DNA of 64,000 nucleotides from Limosilactobacillus kribbianus (GTDB taxonomy: Bacteria; Bacillota; Bacilli; Lactobacillales; Lactobacillaceae). The stretch spans positions 1 through 64,000 of the forward strand of contig NZ_JAOVYZ010000002.1 in assembly GCF_026413145.1 (NCBI RefSeq). The letters run 5' to 3'. The translations under genes were made by a program, and so were the position numbers. Below are positions 35,105 through 43,928 of the stretch, piece after piece. Below the pieces are notes generated by a model. It worked only from the letters and a program-made list of their open reading frames with translations. It did no database searches and was not told where the DNA came from. How positions within the stretch are numbered: position 1 is the stretch's first letter; every line of letters begins with the position of its first letter.

Positions 35105-36355
35105 TTATTTTTCACCACTCAATAAATATGTCGCCTGCAGCTTTAATTCGGCGGCCACCCGTTGCACATCGGCGGCCGTCACCGCATTAATCTTGGCTGC
35201 CACGTCCCTGTCTTCCGGCAAGTCCAGCAGGGTCGTCAGCAACTGACGACCGAGGATATTATTGGCGTAGTCGTGGCTAGCACGGTATTGGTTAATCAGG
35301 CTGTCCTGCACTTCGGAAAGTTCTTGAAAGGAGAACTTCCCCGCGACAAGATCCGCCAGCTGCTGACCAATCAGCTCTTCCACCTTGGCCGCATCCTGGG
35401 CGCGGATCCCTGTCTGAATGCCTAGAAAACCGCTAAAGGGCAACAAGCGGCTGGTGGCATAGTAGGCTAGGCTAGCCTTTTCTCGGACATTAGTGAAGAG
35501 CTTGGAGTAAGGCGTCCCACCAAAGAGACCATTGAAGACCAGGCCCGCGTAATAGTTCCGGTCATGATAATAAACCGGCAGCCGATAGCCGAGGTTCAAC
35601 TTGGCTTGAACAACGGACTGGTGCTCCGTGGCGCGTTGCACATCCTGGTAAAGGGACTGGCGATAATACGGCACCAGCGGGGCAACCGAGCGGCCATCAA
35701 ATGGCAGCTGGGCAAAGGTGGCCCGGATCTTCTCGGGATCCACATCCCCCAGCACTAAAATGTTGACCTTATCGTTTTCAATCATCTGCTGATAAACCGG
35801 CACCAGATTTTGAGCCGTGAGCCCCGCAAGATCACTGACCTGGCCAAAGCTCGGAATTCTCATCGCGGAGTCTTCGGGATAGTAAAGCTTCATTAGCTGA
35901 CGATTAGCATAAAACTGCTTGTCATCGTAGAGGGACATGATCGAACTCTTCAGGTTGTTGGCCTGGATTCGAAAGGTCGGCCCGTCAAACTCGTTTTGGT
36001 CAATCAGCGGGTGGAAAAGGATTTCATTGATCAGGTCCACCACCTGGTCGAAGAGATTGGTATCCGCGATCTGATCATTGACAAAGGTGGCCCGTAGACG
36101 AACCGTGTGCAGCTGGCCGACCCGGCCAACGCCCATGCCAACATAGGCCCCGTAGAGTTTTGCCAGCTGACGGGCCAAGGCAGTCTGTGTCGGATAGCGA
36201 TGGGTGCTGGTCTCGAGCAGGTTGGCAAGGAGGTTCCGCGCGGTGGCATTTGTCCGCGTTTGCGGTGTCGTAAAATTAATTAGGACGTGATTCATCTTAA
36301 ATTGTTTGGTGGGCAGCACATCCAGGTCCACACCACGAGCAAGATTAAAATGCAC
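35105..36355 (-). CDS. ymfF: M16 family protein (YmfF-like), no zinc motif
   Basis: The 416-residue protein is homologous in layout to M16 peptidases, but the first domain has LLANLLETSTHRYP where HxxEH is expected, so it should not bind zinc. The C-terminal half keeps the M16 pattern (YYAGLVFNGLFGGTPYSKLF, LAYYATSRLLPFSGFLGIQT). It probably pairs with YmfH. The start is the GTG at 36355, behind AAAGGAG. About 190 bases separate it from the ABC-transporter genes upstream. Confidence 0.9.
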   Translation of the reverse strand: MHFNLARGVDLDVLPTKQFKMNHVLINFTTPQTRTNATARNLLANLLETSTHRYPTQTALARQLAKLYGAYVGMGVGRVGQLHTVRLRATFVNDQIADTNLFDQVVDLINEILFHPLIDQNEFDGPTFRIQANNLKSSIMSLYDDKQFYANRQLMKLYYPEDSAMRIPSFGQVSDLAGLTAQNLVPVYQQMIENDKVNILVLGDVDPEKIRATFAQLPFDGRSVAPLVPYYRQSLYQDVQRATEHQSVVQAKLNLGYRLPVYYHDRNYYAGLVFNGLFGGTPYSKLFTNVREKASLAYYATSRLLPFSGFLGIQTGIRAQDAAKVEELIGQQLADLVAGKFSFQELSEVQDSLINQYRASHDYANNILGRQLLTTLLDLPEDRDVAAKINAVTAADVQRVAAELKLQATYLLSGEK

Positions 36356-36510
36356 GGTCTTCGTGCTCCTTTCAAGAATTGTTCAAACGTTTGTAAATTA
36401 GGCAAGCGTTTAGTTTTCTACCGAAAAATTGTCACACTGGATAATCATACGTTATCTGGTCTTAAATTACAAACCAATCCCCCAATTTTGCCAAATTTTG
36501 TCAGCAAAAA

Positions 36511-36539
36511 AGGTCGGCCACGCGGTGTCGTGCCGACCT
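36511..36539 (-). terminator. Terminator of the amino-acid ABC transporter operon
   Basis: AGGTCGGC (36511-36518) pairs with GCCGACCT (36532-36539), with an inner CACG/CGTG. Six T residues follow on the minus strand. Nothing else is evident in 36356-36547 apart from a palindrome CAAACGTTTG near 36386. Confidence 0.85.
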
Positions 36540-36547
36540 CTTACCTA

Positions 36548-37396
36548 TTAATTATTGTAAGGTCCCAAGAAGCTGCTCTTGGTCCCGAACCATTTCTCGT
36601 TGATCTTCTCCAGTTGACCGTTCTTCTGCAGGCGGTTCAATCCGGCATTGACTTTACGCTTAAGGGTCTTGTCCCCCTTCCGCATCCCGACACCGAAGTA
36701 TTCGACCGGCAGTTCCTTGGTCTTGTAGACCCGGTAGGCACTGCTGTTCTTTTGGTGCTTAACGTAGTAGTTGGCGTAAACCTCGTCCATTAGGATTCCC
36801 TGAATCCGGTTGGCGTTGAGGTCGATGAAGGCGTTCGGGAAGGTATCGTACATGATCGCCTGCTTGTTCTTGATCTTATCCTTAAGCAGCTTTGGCTTAG
36901 AATTTAAGACCGTGTCCCCGGTCGATCCGGTCTGGACCCCGAGCGACTTGCCGGTCATGTCATTCAGGTTGTTGATGTGGCTCTTCTTTAAGGTCACCAG
37001 GACTTGGCGGTTGGCCAGGTAGTCCCGGCTGAAAGCCACCTTCTTGAGCCGGCTCGGGTTGACCGAGTAACCGTTCCACAGCAGGTCGATCGTCCCGTTC
37101 TTTAACTCGGTTTCCTTCATTGACCAGTCGATCGGCTGGAAGTCAACCTTGATCCCGTACTGCTTGAAGACCGCCCGGGCCAAGTCGACGTCATAGCCGA
37201 CCAGCTTCCCGTTCTTCTGCCGAAAGCCCATCGGCACAAAGCTGTCGTCCAGGCCGACGATCACCTTTTTACGTCGCTCAATCCGTGACCAGGTATCCTG
37301 GGTGTTGGCCCGGGTGGTAACACTCTCGCAACCGCTCAAAAGGAAGGTTGGGATCAAAAGCAACAATAATAACCAAATTGCTTTGAATCTTTTCAT
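36548..37396 (-). CDS. Amino-acid ABC transporter substrate-binding lipoprotein
   Basis: The 282-residue family 3 solute-binding protein has a lipoprotein signal (IWLLLLLLIPTFLLSGC, lipid-modified Cys at residue 23). The mature domain starts with KKVIVGLDDSFVPMGFRQKN, GYDVDLARAVFKQYGI and LGVQTGSTGDTVL, typical for polar amino-acid binders. The substrate is not clear from sequence. It is the last gene of permease-ATPase-SBP, all behind a T-box. Confidence 0.92.
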   Translation of the reverse strand: MKRFKAIWLLLLLLIPTFLLSGCESVTTRANTQDTWSRIERRKKVIVGLDDSFVPMGFRQKNGKLVGYDVDLARAVFKQYGIKVDFQPIDWSMKETELKNGTIDLLWNGYSVNPSRLKKVAFSRDYLANRQVLVTLKKSHINNLNDMTGKSLGVQTGSTGDTVLNSKPKLLKDKIKNKQAIMYDTFPNAFIDLNANRIQGILMDEVYANYYVKHQKNSSAYRVYKTKELPVEYFGVGMRKGDKTLKRKVNAGLNRLQKNGQLEKINEKWFGTKSSFLGPYNN

Positions 37397-37413
37397 AGGC
37401 TATGCTCCCTCTC

Positions 37414-38076
37414 TTACTCCTCTGCGGCAACGTCTTGTGGTTGGTCGATCGCCTTGACTCGCAGGATGTCGTCGGCGATCTCGTCAGCAAAGTCAAAGTC
37501 GTGGGTAACCACCAGCTGGGTCATCCCCTCCTTCTTCAGGTCAAGGATGATCCGGGCCACTTCCTTTCGCATCGCCGGGTCCAGGGCGGAGGTCGGTTCA
37601 TCATAGCAAAGGATCTTCGGGTTCATCGCCAGGGCCCGGGCAATTGCGACCCGCTGCTTTTGCCCACCGGAAAGTTGCCATGGGTAAAGGTCTCCCTTCG
37701 TGCTCAGTCCTAATTCGTCCAGCAGCCCCCGGGCGTCGCGCTCGGCCTGATCCTTGCTCTTTTTGAGAACCATAATCGGTGCTAGGGTAATATTTTCCAT
37801 CACGGACAGGTTCGGAAAGAGGTTGTAGTCCTGAAAGACGACCCCGATCACCCGGTCCGATTCGGCCGTCCCCTGGGGATCGAAGGGCTGCCCGTCAATC
37901 AGGAACTGACCAGCGTCGGCCGTTTCCAAACCGGTGATGCAGCGCAACAGTGTCGTCTTCCCGGCACCAGATGGACCAACGATACTGAGGATCTCGCCAT
38001 CCTTAACCGTCAAGTTGACCTTGTCTAAAATGACCCGTTCGCCAAAACTTTTCGATAAATTCTTTACTTCTAACAT
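37414..38076 (-). CDS. Amino-acid ABC transporter ATPase
   Basis: The 220-residue ATPase has Walker A IVGPSGAGKTTLLRCI, Q-loop VFQDYNLFPNL, signature WQLSGGQKQRVAIARAL, Walker B ILCYDEPTSALDP and switch histidine VVTHDFDFA. It belongs to the polar amino-acid uptake (GlnQ) subgroup. It lies 12 bases after the permease gene and 17 before the binding-protein gene. Confidence 0.94.
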   Translation of the reverse strand: MLEVKNLSKSFGERVILDKVNLTVKDGEILSIVGPSGAGKTTLLRCITGLETADAGQFLIDGQPFDPQGTAESDRVIGVVFQDYNLFPNLSVMENITLAPIMVLKKSKDQAERDARGLLDELGLSTKGDLYPWQLSGGQKQRVAIARALAMNPKILCYDEPTSALDPAMRKEVARIILDLKKEGMTQLVVTHDFDFADEIADDILRVKAIDQPQDVAAEE

Positions 38077-38088
38077 TGGCCAGACCTC

Positions 38089-38730
38089 CTATTTGAAGTA
38101 TGAGTAACGCTGTTCAACTTTCCGCAGTACCAGGGTGCAGATCCCAACCAAGATCAGGTAGATCAGGGCAACCAGGAGCAGCGGTACCAAGGTGACATCC
38201 CGTGAGGTGGCCACGTTGCCGGCCCGCAGCAGGTCGCCGAGTCCGATGACGTAAACCAAGGACGAATCCTTCACCAGGTTGATGACTTCGTTCCCAATTG
38301 ATGGAATCACGATCTTGACCACTTGTGGAATCACGATCTTGCGTAAGGTTTGCCAATAGCTCAGCCGCAAAACCCTTGCCGCTTCGAACTGCCCCTCATC
38401 AATGGCTTGAAAGCCACCACGGAAGATTTCAGCGAAATAGGCTGCGTAATTGAGAACGAAGGCTACCAGGGCGGCGTCGTAACGCTGGAAAACAATTCCG
38501 ACGATCGGCAGACCATAGAAAACGAAAATTAATTGCAGTAATAATGGCGTCCCCCGCATCAGCCAAACGTAGATTTCCAGAACCCACTTTAATGGACGAA
38601 TTTTGGACATCAGGCCCAGGCTAACGAGAATTCCCAGTGGAAGCGAGAGGATCAGGGTCCAGAAAAAGATCTGCAGGGTCAAGCCCGCCCCTTGTAATAG
38701 TGATGGTAAAATTTCAGTAACGTAGTGCAT
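38089..38730 (-). CDS. Amino-acid ABC transporter permease
   Basis: The 213-residue protein is of the HisM/GlnP type with about five helices. It shows LRGTPLLLQLIFVFYGLP (the family's RGTP motif) and the ATPase-contact loop EAARVLRLSYWQTLRKIVIP. The ATG at 38730 sits behind AAGGAGG. A 20-codon upstream extension overlaps the leader and is rejected. It is the first gene after the tandem T-box. Confidence 0.94.
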   Translation of the reverse strand: MHYVTEILPSLLQGAGLTLQIFFWTLILSLPLGILVSLGLMSKIRPLKWVLEIYVWLMRGTPLLLQLIFVFYGLPIVGIVFQRYDAALVAFVLNYAAYFAEIFRGGFQAIDEGQFEAARVLRLSYWQTLRKIVIPQVVKIVIPSIGNEVINLVKDSSLVYVIGLGDLLRAGNVATSRDVTLVPLLLVALIYLILVGICTLVLRKVEQRYSYFK

Positions 38731-38770
38731 CTCAATTCCTCCTTCATCTGTGCATCGAACGGCGGTAAAC

Positions 38771-39120
38771 AAAAAGCCCCCTAGAGCCATTGCCCTAGAG
38801 GACGAATCAATCGTGGTACCACCTCATGTTTGCAGCTGCCTTGCGACAGCCGCCTCAGTGAGTTCAATCCGAAACCGGTAAACAAAAAACGTCCTCGAGC
38901 CAACTGGCTACGAGGGCGTTTCCGCGGTTCCACCTCATCTTGTTGATCCCTCACGGAAATCAACCTTAGCGAGTTCAATGATTAAACTCCGCGCTGTAAC
39001 GGGCTTCCCCGGGCTCTCCTACTGTCTTCAGAGGGCCAACTCACAGATGTGATTCAAATGACTTAGAAGGTCCCTTCCCATCTCCCGGGACTCGCTTGGC
39101 AACTAAAATCATTCTACTAG
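38771..39120 (-). promoter_or_regulatory. Tandem (one stem I, two antiterminators) T-box leader
   Basis: On the minus strand a stem I region (about 39010-39100, basal CCCGGG pair) is followed by antiterminator 1 with ATGAGGTGGAACCGCGG (38922-38937) and terminator 1 (38887-38920 plus T-run). Then comes antiterminator 2 with ATGAGGTGGTACCACG (38812-38827) and terminator 2 (38771-38801). The second unit has no clear stem I. By register with the alaS and valS leaders (GAAN then codon), the specifier reads ACA (Thr) at plus 39023-39025; GAC (Asp) one base earlier is the alternative. The bulges differ: TGGA first, TGGT second. Confidence 0.85.
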
Positions 39121-39156
39121 TCTGTTCATTGTCGTTCGATCTATTGATTGTTTAGT

Positions 39157-39185
39157 ATCCTACACTGGCCACTAGCATTTGTCAA
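39157..39185 (-). promoter_or_regulatory. Promoter of the T-box/ABC transporter operon
   Basis: On the minus strand a perfect TTGACA (plus 39180-39185) and TAGGAT (plus 39157-39162) are 17 bases apart. Confidence 0.8.
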
Positions 39186-39191
39186 GGCCCA

Positions 39192-39728
39192 CTAAGCATT
39201 TTTTTCGGTCGTCGCCCAGTTGAAGAGTGACCGCAGTGGCCAGTAGAGGGCAACAAAATATACCAAGTTGAGGGCCAAGGTCGGTGCCAGGACGTAAATC
39301 AGGTAATCCCCAAAGGGTGTCGTCGTAATGTTGATCAGCGAGTAGGCCCAGTAATTGAGCGTCTCAAAGACAACGATATCGATGAAGAAGATCATGATCA
39401 TCGATAAAAAAGACGAGCTAAAGTACTTCGACAGCAGCTGCGTCAGGCCGACAATGCATGGAAAAAGCACCATGCAGAGGCCCAGAATCCCGGACGTGTA
39501 CAGGTCCGTGACCACCCCGGCCGCAATCGACCATGGGATGAGGGGAATCTCAATCCCGTTTTCAAAAAAGTAGGACAACACTAGCCATAATAAGACCAGC
39601 TCACTAGCCATCGAATACGGGTAGCTAAAGAACAATGGTGCCCAGACGTGGCTCAACGCACCATCCAAAAAAAGGCTGACAAAGAGTCCAATGGGAAAAA
39701 CATACTTTAATCGTGATAACCGATACAT
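39192..39728 (-). CDS. mreD: Rod-shape determining protein MreD
   Basis: The 178-residue protein is hydrophobic with five to six membrane helices and a short basic start (MYRLSRLKYVFPIGLFVSLF). No single diagnostic motif is visible. The identification rests on its size, topology and position six bases after mreC. It is part of the elongasome that guides lateral wall synthesis. Confidence 0.9.
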   Translation of the reverse strand: MYRLSRLKYVFPIGLFVSLFLDGALSHVWAPLFFSYPYSMASELVLLWLVLSYFFENGIEIPLIPWSIAAGVVTDLYTSGILGLCMVLFPCIVGLTQLLSKYFSSSFLSMIMIFFIDIVVFETLNYWAYSLINITTTPFGDYLIYVLAPTLALNLVYFVALYWPLRSLFNWATTEKNA

Positions 39729-39734
39729 ACTTCA

Positions 39735-40589
39735 TCACTCCTGAGATGCGGATTCTGCAACCGTCACGATATTGATGTCATTGAAGTCAGCGGCTGGCTT
39801 GATGTAGACCTTCTGGGCCAAGCCATAGTCATCCTTGCCAATCCGCGAAACCTTCCCCACGTACAGGCCCTTGGGGGTAATGCCACCCATTCCGCTGGTA
39901 GTCACCCGGGTGCCCTTCTTAATCTTGGCTTTGGAGCTAACCTGCCCCATGATCAATTCGTTGCGTGAGGCATTGTAACCCGTGATGATACCGTTAACGA
40001 CCCCGTTGCTTCCATTAATTGAGATCGCAAACCGGTTCGAGGACTCGCCGGTATCACTGAGTAGTTCGACCTTACTATTGGTCTTGTTGACTTCTGTCAC
40101 CCGACCAATCAGGCCCCCGTCACTCATGACCGGCATATTCTTCTTGATGCCGCTGGACTGACCCTTATTGATCACCAGTTGCTGCTGCCAAGCAGATGGC
40201 GTCCGCATCAGTACGGCCGCCGAAACGGTATCATAATCCGTCATTGAGCTCTTCAGCTTTAATTCCTGCTTTAACTGCTTGTTTTCGTGGGCCAGGGTCT
40301 GGTCGCGCACCTTTGTCTGGGCAAGCTCGGTGACTTGCTGCTTCAGCTCCCGGTTTTCCGAGTAGGTGCTCATCAAATCGTTGACGGAGCTAAAACTCGT
40401 CTGGAGCCAGTTGACTGGCAGGGCCACCGCGCTGTCCGCAAAGCCAACAATGTCATTGCCAAACTGTTGGACCAGCGGAGGCGTGTTCCGCCGATTGCGC
40501 AACGAGACCGACCCCGCCATCAGGCCGAAGCAAACTACCAGAATTACCACAATAATAACCAACCGTCGATTGGAAAAGAACTTGCGCAT
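39735..40589 (-). CDS. mreC: Rod-shape determining protein MreC
   Basis: The 284-residue protein has one N-terminal helix (LVIIVVILVVCFGLMAGSV), a coiled coil (SENRELKQQVTELAQTK) and two beta-barrel lobes with LVINKGQSSGIKKNMPVMS and GLIGRVTEVNKTNSKVELL. It scaffolds the elongation complex on the outer face of the membrane. The ATG follows GGAGG. It lies about 105 bases after mreB, across a strong terminator, so expression may be partly independent. Confidence 0.95.
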   Translation of the reverse strand: MRKFFSNRRLVIIVVILVVCFGLMAGSVSLRNRRNTPPLVQQFGNDIVGFADSAVALPVNWLQTSFSSVNDLMSTYSENRELKQQVTELAQTKVRDQTLAHENKQLKQELKLKSSMTDYDTVSAAVLMRTPSAWQQQLVINKGQSSGIKKNMPVMSDGGLIGRVTEVNKTNSKVELLSDTGESSNRFAISINGSNGVVNGIITGYNASRNELIMGQVSSKAKIKKGTRVTTSGMGGITPKGLYVGKVSRIGKDDYGLAQKVYIKPAADFNDINIVTVAESASQE

Positions 40590-40620
40590 GATAATCCTCC
40601 AAATGCAAATTACAAAATAG

Positions 40621-40668
40621 TAAAAGCGGGGCTAGACAAAACAAATCGTTTTGCGACCAGCCCCGCCC
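40621..40668 (-). terminator. Terminator-like hairpin between mreB and mreC
   Basis: GCGGGGCT (40626-40633) pairs with AGCCCCGC (40659-40666), with an inner CAAAAC/GTTTTG. TTTTACT follows on the minus strand. It would reduce mreC-mreD transcription relative to mreB. Confidence 0.7.
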
Positions 40669-40694
40669 ATTTTAGATATTCGAATCGAATAACT

Positions 40695-41699
40695 TTATTT
40701 CTTCTTCATCACGTCAATGCTCTTGAGGGACTCACCAGTACCGATGGCCACACAGTCGAGCGGATCGTTGGCGATGAACACTGGCACCTTGGTAGCGTCA
40801 GCAATCACATCTGGCAGATGCTTCAGCAGAGCGCCACCACCGGTCAGAACAATCCCGTGGTCGATGACGTCCGCGGCAATTTCAGGGGAGGTTTCTTCCA
40901 GGGTCCCCTTGATTGCGTCGATGATGTTTTCTACCACATCCTGGAGAGCGGTCGAAACATCCTTAGCAGAAACTTCAATCGTCTTTGGCAGACCGGTAAC
41001 GAGATCCCGGCCCCGCACTTCGGTGGTACCCATCTCTTCGGAAGCCTCAACGGAAGCCGAACCTATGTCCCACTTCAACTTTTCGGCGGTCCGTTCACCG
41101 ATCAAGAGGTTCTTGTTTTGCCGAACGTATTGGGCGATAGCGTCATTCATCTTGTCACCAGCCATCCGGATCGACCGGCTCGACACGATCCCACCCAGTG
41201 AGATGGTAGCAACATCGGTGGTCCCACCACCAATATCAACAACCATGCTCCCGGTTGGATCCATCACTGGCAGACCAGCACCGATCGCTGCGGCAAATGG
41301 TTCTTCGATCACATAGGCATCCCGTGCCCCGGCAACCCGGGTCGCGTCGATAACTGCCCGCTTCTCAACTTCGGTAATGCCACTTGGGACGCAGACCATC
41401 ACGTATGGCTTGCTGTTGCTATTGCCCAGGGCCTTTTCCATGTAATACTTCATCATGGCAACGGTCGTGTCGTAATCGGCGATGACCCCGTCCTTCATTG
41501 GCCGGATGGCAACAATGCTTTCTGGCGTCCGCCCAATCATGTCACGAGCGTCTGAACCGACGGAGATAACTTCATTGGTCTTCGTGTTGCGCGCAACGAC
41601 CGATGGTTCCCGAAGCACGATTCCCTTACCTTCAAGGTAGACGATCGTGTTCGCGGTCCCCAGGTCGATTCCTAGATTCTTGGTTCCAATTCCTAGCAA
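40695..41699 (-). CDS. mreB: Actin-like cell-shape protein MreB
   Basis: The 334-residue protein has the actin-fold phosphate loops [19 protein letters not shown] and [18 protein letters not shown], then [14 protein letters not shown]. It forms membrane-bound filaments that organise rod-shaped growth. The start codon is TTG, behind AAGGGAAG. It heads the mreBCD cluster. Confidence 0.96.
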   Translation of the reverse strand: MLGIGTKNLGIDLGTANTIVYLEGKGIVLREPSVVARNTKTNEVISVGSDARDMIGRTPESIVAIRPMKDGVIADYDTTVAMMKYYMEKALGNSNSKPYVMVCVPSGITEVEKRAVIDATRVAGARDAYVIEEPFAAAIGAGLPVMDPTGSMVVDIGGGTTDVATISLGGIVSSRSIRMAGDKMNDAIAQYVRQNKNLLIGERTAEKLKWDIGSASVEASEEMGTTEVRGRDLVTGLPKTIEVSAKDVSTALQDVVENIIDAIKGTLEETSPEIAADVIDHGIVLTGGGALLKHLPDVIADATKVPVFIANDPLDCVAIGTGESLKSIDVMKKK

Positions 41700-41842
41700 T
41701 CTACTTCTTCCCTTCGTTTTCTAATTAATAATTTCAAATTAATATCGTGGATATTATACCATAGCCACCGGCTACATACGAACACTAATATACATTATCA
41801 TGCCGTGAAGAAATAAGATTGACCCAGAAATTAAGTTTTTCT

Positions 41843-42466
41843 TTACTTTTCAGGAGAAACTTGTTGCTCACGCCAGCTGTAATAGTGCTTGCGGCCCACA
41901 ATTAAGAAGTCAAGAACCGCAATTCCGAGGATTCGTCCCCCGCGCTCCAAGCGTTTGGCAAAAGCCAGGTCCTGCTTGGAAGGCTGCACTTGACCTGAGG
42001 GGTGATTGTGGATCAGCACCAGCCCGCTGGCCGAATTCAGCAGGGCCTCTTTAAAGATCTGGTCAGGATAAAGGGAACACTCGCTTCTTCCCCCGAGAAA
42101 AAGTGTCTTTAAGGCGACAATTTCGTTGTGCACGTCGGTATAGGCCACGGCAACTTGTTCGTTTTCGCTGCCGGTAAAGTGCTCGATCATCGCCGCCCCT
42201 AATTCAACGCTTGAATAGGCATGACCAAGCACTGGCGGGTAGCTGCGCGCTACCAGCTGACCAAGCTCAACAGCCGCTAAGAAACGATCCAGCCGCATAC
42301 TGGAAAAGGCCAGCCGTTTCTTCTCGACCCGGGTCATTTGCTTGAAGCTTTCGGGAGTCGGATGGTAGTACAGGAGGTATTTGGCCGCATCCTCACCATC
42401 AACCGTCATCCCCCGGACACTTTTTGCGACCAGACGTTCATATTCATCACGGATTTTCTTTGCCAT
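41843..42466 (-). CDS. radC: RadC/JAB-domain protein
   Basis: The 207-residue protein has the JAMM metalloprotease-like motif LVLIHNHPSGQVQPSKQD near the C-terminus. The usual N-terminal helix-hairpin-helix of RadC is shortened or degraded. Members were linked to DNA repair, but no activity is firmly known for the chromosomal copies. The start is the ATG at 42466, behind GGAAG. It lies between folC and mreB, the normal location in Firmicutes. Confidence 0.88.
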   Translation of the reverse strand: MAKKIRDEYERLVAKSVRGMTVDGEDAAKYLLYYHPTPESFKQMTRVEKKRLAFSSMRLDRFLAAVELGQLVARSYPPVLGHAYSSVELGAAMIEHFTGSENEQVAVAYTDVHNEIVALKTLFLGGRSECSLYPDQIFKEALLNSASGLVLIHNHPSGQVQPSKQDLAFAKRLERGGRILGIAVLDFLIVGRKHYYSWREQQVSPEK

Positions 42467-42541
42467 TTTCAATCTTCCTTTCGTATTGGTCCTTCACTAT
42501 ATCAATACGGAAAAAAACGGCAATGATATTAAATTAATTGT

Positions 42542-43855
42542 TTAATCTTCAAAAAAATGCCGAACGTCGGAGATGAAGTAGAGCGAACCGGTGACGATCA
42601 AAGCATCATCACTGCCCAATTGCCGGGCCAGCTGGGTAAAACCGGTCTGCCAGTTTTCGGCCACCTGGATCGGGTAGCGGCTCGGAATCTGGGCAGCAAC
42701 CGTTCCCAAGTCAGCGCTCGGCCGCTTGGGACCTGGTCCGGCAAAGTTAGTGACGGTCAGGTGAACATTGCCCAGGCTAGCAAGCTCGCCCAGCATCAAG
42801 TCGTATTGTTTGTCGGCCAGGATGGCAACCAGGATGTAGACGTCCCGGTCAGCCAGGTCGTCTTTGATCGACTTGACCAGGGCCTGCATCCCCGGCAGAT
42901 TGTGGGCACCGTCCAATAAGACCAGCGGTTCGGAACTGACAACTTCCATCCGTCCGGGCCAGCGACTCGCCGCCAATCCCTTCCGCAGGGCGCTTTGATC
43001 TAGAGGAAGCTGGTGCTGCTTCAGAAAAAGCTGGGCAGCGGTCAGGGCGATGGCGGCGTTGTCAACCTGATAATCGCCGGCTAACCCAAGCTGAAAGGTT
43101 CCGTGGTGAATGTCGAGCCCATCGTACAAGAGCTTAGCGTAGAGACCATGACCATTGAGCTTGATTCCCTGGTAGTCACGCCCCAGTTCATAGAGTTGGG
43201 ACTGTTTGGCATGGGCAGTGTCACCGACCACCTGGCGGGCAGATTCAGGCAGCTTACCGATCACGACCGGGACCTCCGGCTTGATAATTCCCGCCTTCTG
43301 ACTAGCGATCGCCGCCAGGGTGTTGCCCAGGTATTTCATGTGGTCCCAACCAACCGTGGTGATCACGCTGACGTCCGGGGCGATCACGTTTGTCGAGTCA
43401 TAGAGGCCCCCAATGCCGACCTCAAGCAGAACGACGTCGGGCTGTTTTTCCTCCATATAGCAAAACATCAGCGCAGTGTCGATCTCAAATTCGGTCGGTC
43501 CCCCGTTTTCCAGCTCAGCGTCGAGCTTGGCCACCACCGGTTCCAGCCGCTGGGTCAGTCGAACCAGGTCGGCGTCGGGAATCTGCTGGGCGTTGTATTC
43601 GATCCGCTCGTTAAAGCGAGTGATGAATGGGGAGGTGAAGCTGCCGACGGTCAGGCCACTTTCGAGCAGCATCGAGCGCAGCAGCGCCACTACCGACCCC
43701 TTCCCGTTGGTCCCCGTGACGTGGATGTAATGCTGCCCCTCCTGGGGATTGCCGAGTTCTTGCAGAAAGCGGCGCATCCGCTTTAGGGTCGGTACCTTCT
43801 TAAACTTTGACCGCCCGTGGATGAAATTTAGGGCGTCTTCATAGGTGTTAATCAT
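42542..43855 (-). CDS. folC: Folylpolyglutamate synthase
   Basis: The 437-residue protein is a Mur-ligase relative with P-loop YIHVTGTNGKGSVVALLRS, VLLEVGIGGLYDSTNVI and LLDGAHNLPGMQAL. It adds glutamates to folates and possibly to dihydropteroate. The ATG at 43855 is preferred over a TTG one codon upstream. It follows valS across a terminator, so it relies on readthrough or on an unseen promoter. Confidence 0.94.
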   Translation of the reverse strand: MINTYEDALNFIHGRSKFKKVPTLKRMRRFLQELGNPQEGQHYIHVTGTNGKGSVVALLRSMLLESGLTVGSFTSPFITRFNERIEYNAQQIPDADLVRLTQRLEPVVAKLDAELENGGPTEFEIDTALMFCYMEEKQPDVVLLEVGIGGLYDSTNVIAPDVSVITTVGWDHMKYLGNTLAAIASQKAGIIKPEVPVVIGKLPESARQVVGDTAHAKQSQLYELGRDYQGIKLNGHGLYAKLLYDGLDIHHGTFQLGLAGDYQVDNAAIALTAAQLFLKQHQLPLDQSALRKGLAASRWPGRMEVVSSEPLVLLDGAHNLPGMQALVKSIKDDLADRDVYILVAILADKQYDLMLGELASLGNVHLTVTNFAGPGPKRPSADLGTVAAQIPSRYPIQVAENWQTGFTQLARQLGSDDALIVTGSLYFISDVRHFFED

Positions 43856-43875
43856 CAAATTAGTCCTTCCTCAAA

Positions 43876-43915
43876 TAAAAAAAGATTGTGATACCAAAAT
43901 CATCGTACCACAATC
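43876..43915 (-). terminator. valS terminator
   Basis: GATTGTG (43884-43890) pairs with CACAATC (43909-43915), extended by GTAC/GTAT pairing. Eight A residues at 43876-43883 give a T-run on the minus strand. Confidence 0.85.
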
Positions 43916-43928
43916 CTTTACTATTTCA

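Noticed and set aside
36380-36400. CAAACGTTTG palindrome upstream of ymfF as a cre or repressor operator
   Set aside because: It is only a 10-bp palindrome, does not fit the cre spacing and has no convincing promoter overlap.
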